Shown here piece by piece: positions 1-5,256 of a stretch of DNA of 5,256 nt. Location: positions 38,821 through 44,076 of the forward strand of contig DKGY01000085.1 of NCBI GenBank assembly GCA_002453475.1. Direction: 5' to 3'. The notes below the pieces were generated by a model. That model had not been told where the DNA came from. It ran no database searches and worked only from the letters and a program-made list of their open reading frames with translations. This DNA comes from Clostridium sp. UBA6758 (GTDB lineage Bacteria; Bacillota; Clostridia; Clostridiales; Clostridiaceae). Within the stretch, counting starts at the first letter, position 1. Each line of letters starts with the position of its first letter. A program made the translations under genes and the position numbers.

Positions 1-318
1 CTTCTATGGATGAGAAAATATAATGAGACGCTAGATCCTTCTGACCCAAGTAGTAGGTATTACCATTGTTATGAATTATACTTGGCTTTAAAAATTGAAC
101 ATAAGAACAAGCAGTACATTAGTCAATTGTTATACTGTTATTTCGATGAAGAAATAGTTGATGAGGTTATGATTGATGCAGATAATAACCCTTTTGAATA
201 TTTCTATCCACTAAATTGTAGTAATGATTGCTTGAACTGTGAATATTCTGCAATGTGTAAATGCAAAAATGAAAAGACTATGTATAACTTAATAAGAAAA
301 CTTTGTGATATTAGATAG
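1..318 (+). CDS. C-terminal part of an unidentified Cys-rich protein, possibly SPASM-like (5' end outside window)
   Basis: I do not recognise this protein. The frame is open from the first base of the window, and the first in-frame ATG (position 10) has no Shine-Dalgarno sequence in the few visible bases. It is therefore most likely the last 105 residues of a longer protein. Visible residues 20-70 are rich in Tyr, Leu and acidic residues and look like a soluble alpha-helical segment, with no membrane segment. Near the end is a tight cysteine cluster, C73-x3-C77-x2-C80-x5-C86-x-C88, followed by a basic tail. The C-x2-C-x5-C spacing is the one used by SPASM domains to bind auxiliary Fe-S clusters, and the maturase at 1062-2246 has the same spacing. 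Inference: it may be the tail of a second radical SAM protein or a partner of the peptide pathway. A zinc-binding motif is an alternative. It ends 251 bases before the peptide gene. Confidence 0.7.
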   Translation, partial: LLWMRKYNETLDPSDPSSRYYHCYELYLALKIEHKNKQYISQLLYCYFDEEIVDEVMIDADNNPFEYFYPLNCSNDCLNCEYSAMCKCKNEKTMYNLIRKLCDIR

Positions 319-432
319 AATTTAATGTTATTTTTCAGTAGTACAAGCTTAAATCTAATCAAAATTAGTGTAAATATTAATGGTGTTTAATTGCTTAGAT
401 GAAACTGGTATAGGATTCTAATTTCGATTTTA

Positions 433-475
433 TTTTAGGTTATATACAGCTTATTGATGTGTATATATCCTAAAA
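433..475. promoter_or_regulatory. Long imperfect palindrome, candidate operator or activator site
   Basis: Arms 433-447 and 461-475 are 15 bases each and reverse-complementary except for one T/T mismatch (440 against 468), separated by 13 bases. The left-arm core is TAGGTTATATAC and the right-arm core GTATATATCCTA. The right arm is followed by AAAAAGGG and not by a T-run, and the opposite strand also lacks a T-run, so an intrinsic terminator is unlikely. It lies about 95 bases ahead of the peptide start codon and just upstream of the -10-like box at 501-506. That placement suits binding of a dimeric regulator, but the regulator is not in the window. A leader-RNA hairpin is the alternative if transcription starts upstream. 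Confidence 0.45.
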
Positions 476-500
476 AGGGAAGACTTGCCATTTCAATAGA

Positions 501-506
501 TATAAA
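501..506 (+). promoter_or_regulatory. Candidate -10 box of the peptide-gene promoter
   Basis: TATAAA matches five of six bases of the sigma-A -10 consensus. At 16-18 bases of spacing there is no recognisable -35 box (the bases there are GGGAAGAC). The nearest -35-like hexamer, TTGCCA at 485-490, is only 10 bases away. A -10 box without a -35 box, sitting just downstream of the palindrome at 433-475, is what an activator-dependent promoter looks like. The start point would be near 513, giving a leader of about 57 bases. AT-rich DNA yields such hexamers by chance, so this is tentative. Confidence 0.3.
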
Positions 507-556
507 TGTAGCAATGATGCAAGCTATATAGTATTCATCATGCTATATAAAAAGAA

Positions 557-562
557 AGGAGG
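557..562 (+). promoter_or_regulatory. Very strong ribosome binding site of the peptide gene
   Basis: AGGAGG, within the longer run AAAGGAGG at 555-562, lies 7 bases before the ATG at 570. This is a near-perfect Shine-Dalgarno sequence at ideal spacing. It is the main evidence that the very short reading frame at 570-665 is really translated, and at a high level. Confidence 0.85.
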
Positions 563-569
563 AAACCAA

Positions 570-665
570 ATGAAAATTATCAAAGTTAAGAGTAATGTAG
601 TTAAGAAACCAGTTATCGTACCAAACAACTGTGGCGTGCATAAGAATCAAGCTACAACAATGTAA
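570..665 (+). CDS. Putative radical-SAM RiPP precursor peptide, 31 aa, single cysteine
   Basis: A short reading frame that begins MKIIKVKSNVVKKP and ends PNNCGVHKNQATTM. Its start is fixed by the AGGAGG ribosome binding site 7 bases upstream. The N-terminal half (residues 1-17) is a lysine- and valine/isoleucine-rich leader-like stretch. After Pro18 comes a polar, Asn/Thr-rich stretch with the only cysteine (C21) next to N19, N20 and G22. There are no acidic and no aromatic residues, so the peptide is strongly basic. There is no signal peptide and no double-glycine cleavage site. It is the first gene ahead of a radical SAM/SPASM maturase and an ABC exporter pair, the usual arrangement for RiPP precursors. 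Inference: residues from about 18 onward are the core, and C21 may be joined by a thioether. I cannot assign it to SCIFF, Clo7bot, CLI_3235, KxxxW, WGK or NxxC-type precursors. An AgrD-like signal peptide is less likely because no AgrB-type protease is visible. Confidence 0.8.
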   Translation: MKIIKVKSNVVKKPVIVPNNCGVHKNQATTM

Positions 666-681
666 AGTAATAGTCTTTTAT

Positions 682-709
682 TGATACATTCTCAAACATG
701 AGAGTATCA
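682..709 (+). other. Hairpin just after the precursor gene
   Basis: TGATAC (682-687) pairs with GTATCA (704-709) and TCTC (690-693) pairs with GAGA (700-703), with a two-base bulge (688-689) and a six-base loop. It begins 17 bases after the stop codon of the peptide gene. There is no immediate U-run, so it is more plausibly a 3'-stabilising or processing hairpin for a short abundant message than a full intrinsic terminator. Confidence 0.35.
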
Positions 710-953
710 TCGTCAAAGTTTTGATTACTATATTTATTGCCATGATTTCACAATAAGCTATTTATGGTGATAAATTAAAACAATAGTGAAATAAATAGAC
801 GATACAGCATGTATGGGTTTCATATAGTGCTTTTTAAAAAATTTTCTGTTGAGTTACTATATGGAGATTTTGAGCACTCATAAATTAATAGTAATGCAAA
901 AGACACAATGAGTTAGACGCTTACTATTTATTTAAATGGTAATCCAATCAAAA

Positions 954-996
954 AGAAGACTTAGCAACTACTGATTAAGTAGTGACTAGGTCTTCT
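954..996 (+). terminator. Long stem-loop between peptide and maturase genes, partial terminator or attenuator
   Basis: Outer arms AGAAGACTTAG (954-964) and CTAGGTCTTCT (986-996) pair over 11 bases with one G-U wobble. A 2x2 internal loop follows, then an inner stem ACTACT/AGTAGT (967-972 with 978-983) closes on the loop GATTA. Only a weak TTTT lies downstream (1001-1004), after GATG. This is the strongest RNA structure in the window, and it ends about 65 bases before the maturase start. Inference: it partly stops transcription from the peptide promoter, so the precursor message is made in excess of the enzyme and exporter messages. A regulated attenuator or an operator palindrome is the alternative. 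Confidence 0.55.
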
Positions 997-1049
997 GATG
1001 TTTTGAAATGAATGTATTATTATAGATTTAAATTAATACAATGACAATT

Positions 1050-1054
1050 GGAGG
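1050..1054 (+). promoter_or_regulatory. Ribosome binding site that fixes the maturase start
   Basis: GGAGG (extended to GGAGGTG) lies 7 bases before the ATG at 1062. The upstream in-frame ATG at 1041 has no Shine-Dalgarno sequence and would place this one inside the coding region, so the start is 1062. Confidence 0.85.
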
Positions 1055-1061
1055 TGCGAAA

Positions 1062-2246
1062 ATGATATATGAATTTCCAGTAAATACATCAAAATACTAT
1101 TTTGATGGCAATTCCTTGACATTATATAAAGATTCATTTGAAAATGTTCAGGAAATGCCTAAATTTTACGAAATGGCAGATAGAACATTAGGGAAAGCAC
1201 TATTTCTAACAACAATAAATTGTAATGGAAACTGTGCTTATTGTTATGAAAAAGGAGATTTTTTTGGAGATGTAAGTCCTATTATGAGTCAGGAAGCTGC
1301 GGATAAAGCAGTTAAATACTTACAAGATAAATATGATAAAATTTCTAAGGTTAGCTTTTTTGGTGGAGAACCCATTTTGAATTTTAAAGTTATTAAATAT
1401 ATTGTGGAGCAACTTGAAGCTAATTTTATTATTGAAAATTATGATATTGTAACTAATGGTGTATTAATTGATGATGAAATGATCAGTTTTTTTGAAAAAT
1501 ATAAGTTTAATATAACAATAAGTGTTGATGGTCCGAGTTTCATCCATGATACGCTTAGAGTAAATTGCTTACATCATAAAATAATAAGTGTTATAAACCG
1601 ATTAAAAGAAACTGCAATTTCAGATAAGGTTAAACTTAATTGCACATTGACAAAATTTCATCTTGACAATATAAGTAGAGATGAACTTGCTGCGTATTTT
1701 GAAAGCTTGGGAGTTGAATACTATATTTCTGAAGTAGCAACTGAAATAGATTGGCTTAAAATAAAAGATAATCAAGATGAAGAAAAAGATATTGAAAAGT
1801 ATATTGATGAATCTTATAGTAAGATTTATAAAAATGCACCAAATAAGAATATTAGTATCTTTGTAAAGGCAATCATTGAGTCGTTATTACATGGTATATG
1901 CTTTGATGACTTTTGCTGTGAGTTGAGTAAAGGATTTCTAGAAACTTTTGACACCGATGGGAATCGTCACCCATGTGTAAGTTTAATTAAATATGATATT
2001 AATGATTCATTGGTAAGGGAATGCAACAATAAAAACAATAAGGTATGCAATGCATGTTGGGCAAGAAATATATGTAGAGACTGTGTAGCACAGTATGTTT
2101 CAGGTAAAGTAGAACGTCCATACTTAACAGGAAATTGTTATATGAAAAAACATTACGAGTATTCATTACTAAAAATTGTAGAAATTCTTGAAGAATCAGA
2201 AGAAAGATTTCAACGCATAATTGACAATTATGAGCATTTTGCTTAA
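1062..2246 (+). CDS. Radical SAM/SPASM peptide maturase
   Basis: A 394-residue cytosolic enzyme expected to cleave S-adenosylmethionine reductively and use the 5'-deoxyadenosyl radical to crosslink the peptide encoded at 570-665. The first 50 or so residues are a short N-terminal extension, shorter than a full peptide-recognition (RRE) domain. The radical SAM motif is C54-x3-C58-x2-C61, with Tyr60 before the third cysteine. F100-GGEP (101-104) is the SAM-binding GGE motif, and a TNG and a SVDG strand follow as in other SPASM maturases. The C-terminal SPASM domain has all seven expected cysteines: C286, then G300-x4-C305, then C329-x2-C332-x5-C338-x2-C341, then C359. This suggests two auxiliary 4Fe-4S clusters. 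The third gap is x2 where x3 is usual, and C280, C285 and C321 are extra. The length is typical of the family. The reaction is inferred as thioether formation; a C-C or C-O crosslink is possible because the precursor has a single cysteine. Confidence 0.95.
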   Translation: MIYEFPVNTSKYYFDGNSLTLYKDSFENVQEMPKFYEMADRTLGKALFLTTINCNGNCAYCYEKGDFFGDVSPIMSQEAADKAVKYLQDKYDKISKVSFFGGEPILNFKVIKYIVEQLEANFIIENYDIVTNGVLIDDEMISFFEKYKFNITISVDGPSFIHDTLRVNCLHHKIISVINRLKETAISDKVKLNCTLTKFHLDNISRDELAAYFESLGVEYYISEVATEIDWLKIKDNQDEEKDIEKYIDESYSKIYKNAPNKNISIFVKAIIESLLHGICFDDFCCELSKGFLETFDTDGNRHPCVSLIKYDINDSLVRECNNKNNKVCNACWARNICRDCVAQYVSGKVERPYLTGNCYMKKHYEYSLLKIVEILEESEERFQRIIDNYEHFA

Positions 2247-2286
2247 TTTAGATTTAAATAATGAATTAAAAGCTGTAGAAATTTAT

Positions 2287-2292
2287 TATAAT
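2287..2292 (+). promoter_or_regulatory. Weak candidate promoter (-10 only) ahead of the exporter genes
   Basis: A perfect TATAAT lies in the 93-base gap between the maturase stop and the exporter start, 47 bases before the ATG at 2340. The -35 position has only AT-rich sequence (TTAAAA at 15-base spacing) and there is no extended TGn. It could give some independent exporter transcription, but read-through from upstream is equally likely. Confidence 0.2.
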
Positions 2293-2339
2293 CGTACATG
2301 TGACTGTTAAGTATTAAAATATTTTAGGGGGATAATTAG

Positions 2340-4145
2340 ATGTCAAATTTTAACTTATTCACAAAAAAGGCACTTGGGATACTTGATATCATTCGCATTC
2401 CTGTTCATTACTGTCCCTTTTATTCTATTTCAATTGCAGTTGTTAGTTTTTTCGGTGGTGTAGTTCCAACACTTTCATTGCTAGCTGTTTCATACTTCAT
2501 CAATTCTTCAATCAAATTTTTTACAGAAGGTTCAGGGGCGGCTCATATAAAGTTGTCTGTATTGGCAATTGTTTTATGTTCACTGTATTCGAGTTTATCT
2601 CCTTTATTAATGGAGTATCTTAATACTAAGCTTGAAAATAGTTTAAGAGAGAATTTTTTTGTTTCTTTAATAGGAAGGGTTGCATCACTTAAATATGAAT
2701 ATTTCGAGGATGACCTAAGTCTAGATTTAATATCCAGGGTTTCTAGACAACCTGAGACTCAATGTGTTAAGTCTTATGGACAGATTTTGGGAGCATTTAG
2801 TCTGATACTTAAGATCATAGGAATTATGGGAGTCCTTCTATTTAAGGTTGCGTGGGCGGCATTAGCAATTGCATTTATAGCAATACCAACATTCCGTATT
2901 GCTATAAGAGGAGGTAAAGAAAATTATGAAGCCAATCGAGAGTCTGAAAAACATATAAGAAAAGCTGGGTACCTATCAGAAATTTTAATAGGAAGAAATG
3001 CTGCTAAAGAAAGAACTCTTTTTAACTACTCAAAGAAGATTAATGATTCATGGCATAAGCAATACGAAGTTGCTAGGAATCTCAAGTTTAAAGCCAGTTT
3101 AAAATGGTTAAAGGAGTCTGAAATTGGTGGAATTTTAACTTCTTTATTGATAGCGGTTATTATCTTAATTCTTGTGTTTCCACTGAAAAGAGGTTTATTG
3201 TCTATAGGACTATTTATTTCTATTGTTAATAGTACAATATCACTAATTCCAGATTTGGCTTGGCAATTGCCGGAGTATACCGAAGCAATAGCTCAATCCA
3301 AAGAATACTTAGAAGATTTTACGAGTCTATTGTCATTAAAGTATAAGAATGAGTACTTATGCGTTTCATCAGAGAATCCAATTTTAGTGAATCGCATAGA
3401 ATTTAGGAATGTAACATTTCGATATCCAGGAACTAAACGCGATGTTTTAAAGAACCTTAACCTTGTTATTGAAAGAGGAAAGCACTATGCTCTTGTTGGA
3501 GCTAATGGTTCAGGAAAGACAACAATCACTAAATTACTAACAGGATTGTATGAGGAATTTGAAGGAGATATTCTTATTAACGATATTTCAATCAAGATGT
3601 ACAGCCAGGAGAAATTAAAATCCATGTTTGCTGTGGTATATCAAGATTTTGCAAAATACGAGATTTCTTTGAAGGATAATATTGCATTAGGAAATGTGAA
3701 TGGTTATAGCACTCAACGTTTTCAAGAAGCAATTGAAGAAAGTGGATTAATTGAGTTAGTACAAGAATTACCTAGAGGCATTGATAGCTATATTGGAAGA
3801 ATTATAAAAGATAGTCTTGATTTATCAGGAGGACAGTGGCAACGAATTGCAATGGCCAGAACACTGGTAAGTAATGCATCGTTGAGAATTTTAGATGAAC
3901 CAACGGCAGCACTAGATCCAGTAAGTGAGAGTCGGCTTTACGAGAACTTTGAAAAAATTAATCATGGGAAGACAACACTTCTCATTAGTCATAGATTAGC
4001 TTCAACGAAACTTGCAGACGTTATATATGTGATTGAAGACGGAGCTGTAAGTGAGCATGGTAATTTCGATGAATTGATGACAAAAAGTGGTTATTATGCA
4101 GAAATGTTTCATAGTCAGAGGAGGTGGTATGAGAATGAAAACTAA
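2340..4145 (+). CDS. ABC exporter subunit, fused permease and ATPase (peptide export type)
   Basis: A 601-residue half-transporter expected to form a dimer in the cytoplasmic membrane, probably with the next gene product, and to export the modified peptide. The start is set by AGGGGG at 2326-2331, 8 bases upstream. Residues 25-310 form the membrane domain, with hydrophobic segments near 27-54, 70-94, 149-168, 171-187, 263-282 and 285-303. The ATPase domain follows: A-loop Y362, Walker A G387-x2-GSGKT (K393), Q-loop Q435, signature LSGGQ (495-499), Walker B ending D519-E520, and H-loop H551. All catalytic residues are present, so it should hydrolyse ATP. The signature region LSGGQWQRIA resembles lantibiotic exporters of the NisT type (family resemblance from memory). 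There is no N-terminal C39 peptidase, so it cannot itself trim a leader peptide. Its last 17 bases overlap the next gene, which points to translational coupling. Confidence 0.95.
   Translation: MSNFNLFTKKALGILDIIRIPVHYCPFYSISIAVVSFFGGVVPTLSLLAVSYFINSSIKFFTEGSGAAHIKLSVLAIVLCSLYSSLSPLLMEYLNTKLENSLRENFFVSLIGRVASLKYEYFEDDLSLDLISRVSRQPETQCVKSYGQILGAFSLILKIIGIMGVLLFKVAWAALAIAFIAIPTFRIAIRGGKENYEANRESEKHIRKAGYLSEILIGRNAAKERTLFNYSKKINDSWHKQYEVARNLKFKASLKWLKESEIGGILTSLLIAVIILILVFPLKRGLLSIGLFISIVNSTISLIPDLAWQLPEYTEAIAQSKEYLEDFTSLLSLKYKNEYLCVSSENPILVNRIEFRNVTFRYPGTKRDVLKNLNLVIERGKHYALVGANGSGKTTITKLLTGLYEEFEGDILINDISIKMYSQEKLKSMFAVVYQDFAKYEISLKDNIALGNVNGYSTQRFQEAIEESGLIELVQELPRGIDSYIGRIIKDSLDLSGGQWQRIAMARTLVSNASLRILDEPTAALDPVSESRLYENFEKINHGKTTLLISHRLASTKLADVIYVIEDGAVSEHGNFDELMTKSGYYAEMFHSQRRWYENEN
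4119..4124 (+). promoter_or_regulatory. Ribosome binding site inside the previous gene; start choice for the second exporter gene
   Basis: AGGAGG lies within the end of the first exporter gene. Two in-frame ATGs follow, at 4129 (4-base spacing, rather short) and 4135 (10-base spacing, rather long). Either gives nearly the same protein; the upstream one is used here. Confidence 0.7.
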
Positions 4146-5256
4146 TAAAAAATCTTCCTTCCTTACAATTGTTCAGGCTTTTCGGAAAGTAGTTGGTGCC
4201 TGTCCAATGTACTTCCTATTTATTTGCATTATTGACTTGCTATTGGGTTTAACACTTGCCCTTAATACTGTAGCACTTGACCACTTTTTTAACGTTATTG
4301 GTAAATATATTACTGGTGAAGCAATGTTAGCAAGAATAATTGGTTCTTTTATATTACTTCTCCTTTGCATTTTAGCCAATCCAGTATTGAATGGAATAAG
4401 TACAGTTTTTGGTTTGGATTATGAGCGTAAAGTTACAGGAAAACTTGAAAAATTGTTTAATCAGAAATGTGCCATGCAGCAAACAGCTTGTTTTGAGGAC
4501 ACTTCTTTTTTAGATGATATCAATAAGGCTCATGAAGGTGTAAAAAATAGTGTATCACTTATAACAGGAATTGTGGATACTACACTTATCTACATACCAT
4601 ACTTTATGATTATAGGTATTTACCTTTATAGGTTAAAACCAAATTTAGTTATAATTATTTTTCTATTTTCTCTCCCTGTTATGCTTTCTCAAATGTTTAA
4701 AAGTAGATTATATGCTCGACTTGAAGATAAGGCTGCACCGTTGCGTAGAGAGTGCGAGCATTATGAGGAATGCATCATTGGAAAAGAAAAATTGAAGGAA
4801 ACAAGATTACTAGGAGCATATAATTTCTTTATTAAGAGATATAAGAATAAATTAGAAACACTGAATGACGAAATTATCAATACTCAAGTTAAATCAATAA
4901 GAATTGAGCTGTTATTTAAAATTTCGGCATTATTGGGACATATACTTACACTTTTATTGCTTATTAAGTATCTTTTTGACGGTTCTATTTCGGTAGGAAA
5001 TTTTGGTGCTGTTTTAGCTTCAACTGGAATGATTATGAGTATGCTAGAACAGATGATTTGCTACATAATAGGAAACGCAATGAAACGGATTGGTACTGTT
5101 GATAACTATCTTCAATTTATGAATATAAAAGAACAAGAAGAAAAGAAAATCAACTATGAAAAAGCTCCACAAATTGAGCTTAAGGATGTTTCCTTTAGCT
5201 ATCCAGGAAGTAAGCTAGAGGCTATCTCAAATGTGTCTATCAAATTTGAGAGTGGC
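4129..5256 (+). CDS. Second ABC exporter subunit, permease and ATPase (3' end outside window)
   Basis: The frame is open to the last base of the window, giving 376 residues of what should be a protein of about 600. The membrane domain has hydrophobic segments near residues 25-50, 70-91, 144-167, 172-188, 262-283 and 290-318. The ATPase domain has just begun: an ELKDVSF strand, then the A-loop FSYPG with Y358. The window ends at Glu-Ser-Gly, just where the Walker A loop should follow, so its catalytic competence cannot be judged. The gene overlaps the previous one by 17 bases. Together they look like the two halves of a heterodimeric exporter in one operon. Like its partner it has no N-terminal peptidase domain. 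Cysteines at C21, C30, C78, C104 and C111 show no cluster-like spacing. The start could instead be the ATG at 4135. Confidence 0.95.
   Translation, partial: MRMKTNKKSSFLTIVQAFRKVVGACPMYFLFICIIDLLLGLTLALNTVALDHFFNVIGKYITGEAMLARIIGSFILLLLCILANPVLNGISTVFGLDYERKVTGKLEKLFNQKCAMQQTACFEDTSFLDDINKAHEGVKNSVSLITGIVDTTLIYIPYFMIIGIYLYRLKPNLVIIIFLFSLPVMLSQMFKSRLYARLEDKAAPLRRECEHYEECIIGKEKLKETRLLGAYNFFIKRYKNKLETLNDEIINTQVKSIRIELLFKISALLGHILTLLLLIKYLFDGSISVGNFGAVLASTGMIMSMLEQMICYIIGNAMKRIGTVDNYLQFMNIKEQEEKKINYEKAPQIELKDVSFSYPGSKLEAISNVSIKFESG

Larger units (their letters stand above)
666..1061. other. Intergenic region of about 400 bases without a convincing gene
   Basis: No reading frame on either strand combines a start, a ribosome binding site and reasonable length. 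The longest + candidate (809-883, 24 codons) lacks a Shine-Dalgarno sequence. The stretch holds a small hairpin right after the peptide gene (682-709) and a long stem-loop at 954-996. It also has an imperfect direct repeat of about 13 bases (721-733 and 849-862, sharing TTACTATAT), a further TTACTAT at 921-927 and the inverted form ATAGTAA at 888-894. A T5A6T4 tract at 831-845 would be intrinsically bent. No good promoter was found ahead of the maturase: TTGAAA at 1003-1008 has no -10 box at usual spacing. The region may be a regulatory 3' region or leader, or a small RNA; which one cannot be decided here. Confidence 0.5.

Noticed and set aside
355..368. Small hairpin CTAAT-caaa-ATTAG after the first gene as a terminator
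   Set aside because: Only five AT-rich pairs and no following U-run; too weak to call.
570..665. AgrD-type autoinducer precursor
   Set aside because: The Asn-Cys-Gly context is loosely similar, but there is no amphipathic helix with an acidic tail and no AgrB-like gene; the radical SAM neighbour explains it better.
570..665. NxxC radical-SAM thioether motif
   Set aside because: The residue three before the cysteine is Pro, not Asn; the Asn residues are at -1 and -2, so the motif does not fit.
745..798. Mutually exclusive pairings ATTTCAC/GTGAAAT and CTATTTAT/ATAAATAG as a riboswitch
   Set aside because: Short AT-rich stems with long loops and no recognisable riboswitch core; expected by chance at this composition.
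809..883. 24-codon + strand frame in the intergenic gap as a second precursor
   Set aside because: No ribosome binding site, no resemblance to the 570-665 peptide and no cysteine; probably chance.
861..911. 16-residue + strand frame
   Set aside because: No ribosome binding site, overlaps another chance frame and has no peptide-like features.
1041..1061. Earlier start codon for the maturase
   Set aside because: The ATG at 1041 has no Shine-Dalgarno sequence, while a strong GGAGG lies 7 bases before the ATG at 1062.
4173..4379. Minus-strand open frame of 68 codons
   Set aside because: It lies wholly inside the membrane domain of the second exporter gene on the other strand, has no ribosome binding site and encodes nothing recognisable.

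Overview
The window is AT-rich, uses AGA and ATA codons freely, has strong AGGAGG-type ribosome binding sites and packs its genes on one strand. This suggests a low-GC Bacillota, plausibly a gut or rumen clostridial lineage; the genus cannot be fixed from the sequence. Every supported gene is on the + strand.

The core reads as the central part of a ribosomally synthesised, post-translationally modified peptide (RiPP) cluster of the radical-SAM type. From left to right: (1) 1-318, the C-terminal end of a protein that enters from outside the window and finishes with a dense cysteine motif resembling an auxiliary Fe-S ligand motif. (2) 319-569, a regulatory region with a long imperfect palindrome, a -10-like box without a -35 box, and a very strong Shine-Dalgarno sequence. 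(3) 570-665, a 31-residue, single-cysteine, highly basic peptide gene, which I read as the precursor. (4) 666-1061, almost 400 bases without a convincing gene but with two stem-loops, the second a long 11+6 bp structure just ahead of the next gene. (5) 1062-2246, a radical SAM/SPASM peptide maturase with a complete set of cluster ligands. (6) 2340-4145 and 4129-5256, two overlapping genes for permease-ATPase ABC exporter subunits, the second cut off by the window edge just before its Walker A motif.

Inferred working model: the small peptide is made in excess from a strongly translated short message. The radical SAM enzyme then installs a crosslink, most likely a thioether using the only cysteine, and the ABC pair exports the product. 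Neither ABC subunit carries an N-terminal C39 peptidase domain and the peptide has no double-glycine cleavage site, so the leader protease must be encoded elsewhere. No regulator or immunity gene is visible. The precursor does not match any radical-SAM peptide family I can name with confidence, which makes it the most interesting item here.
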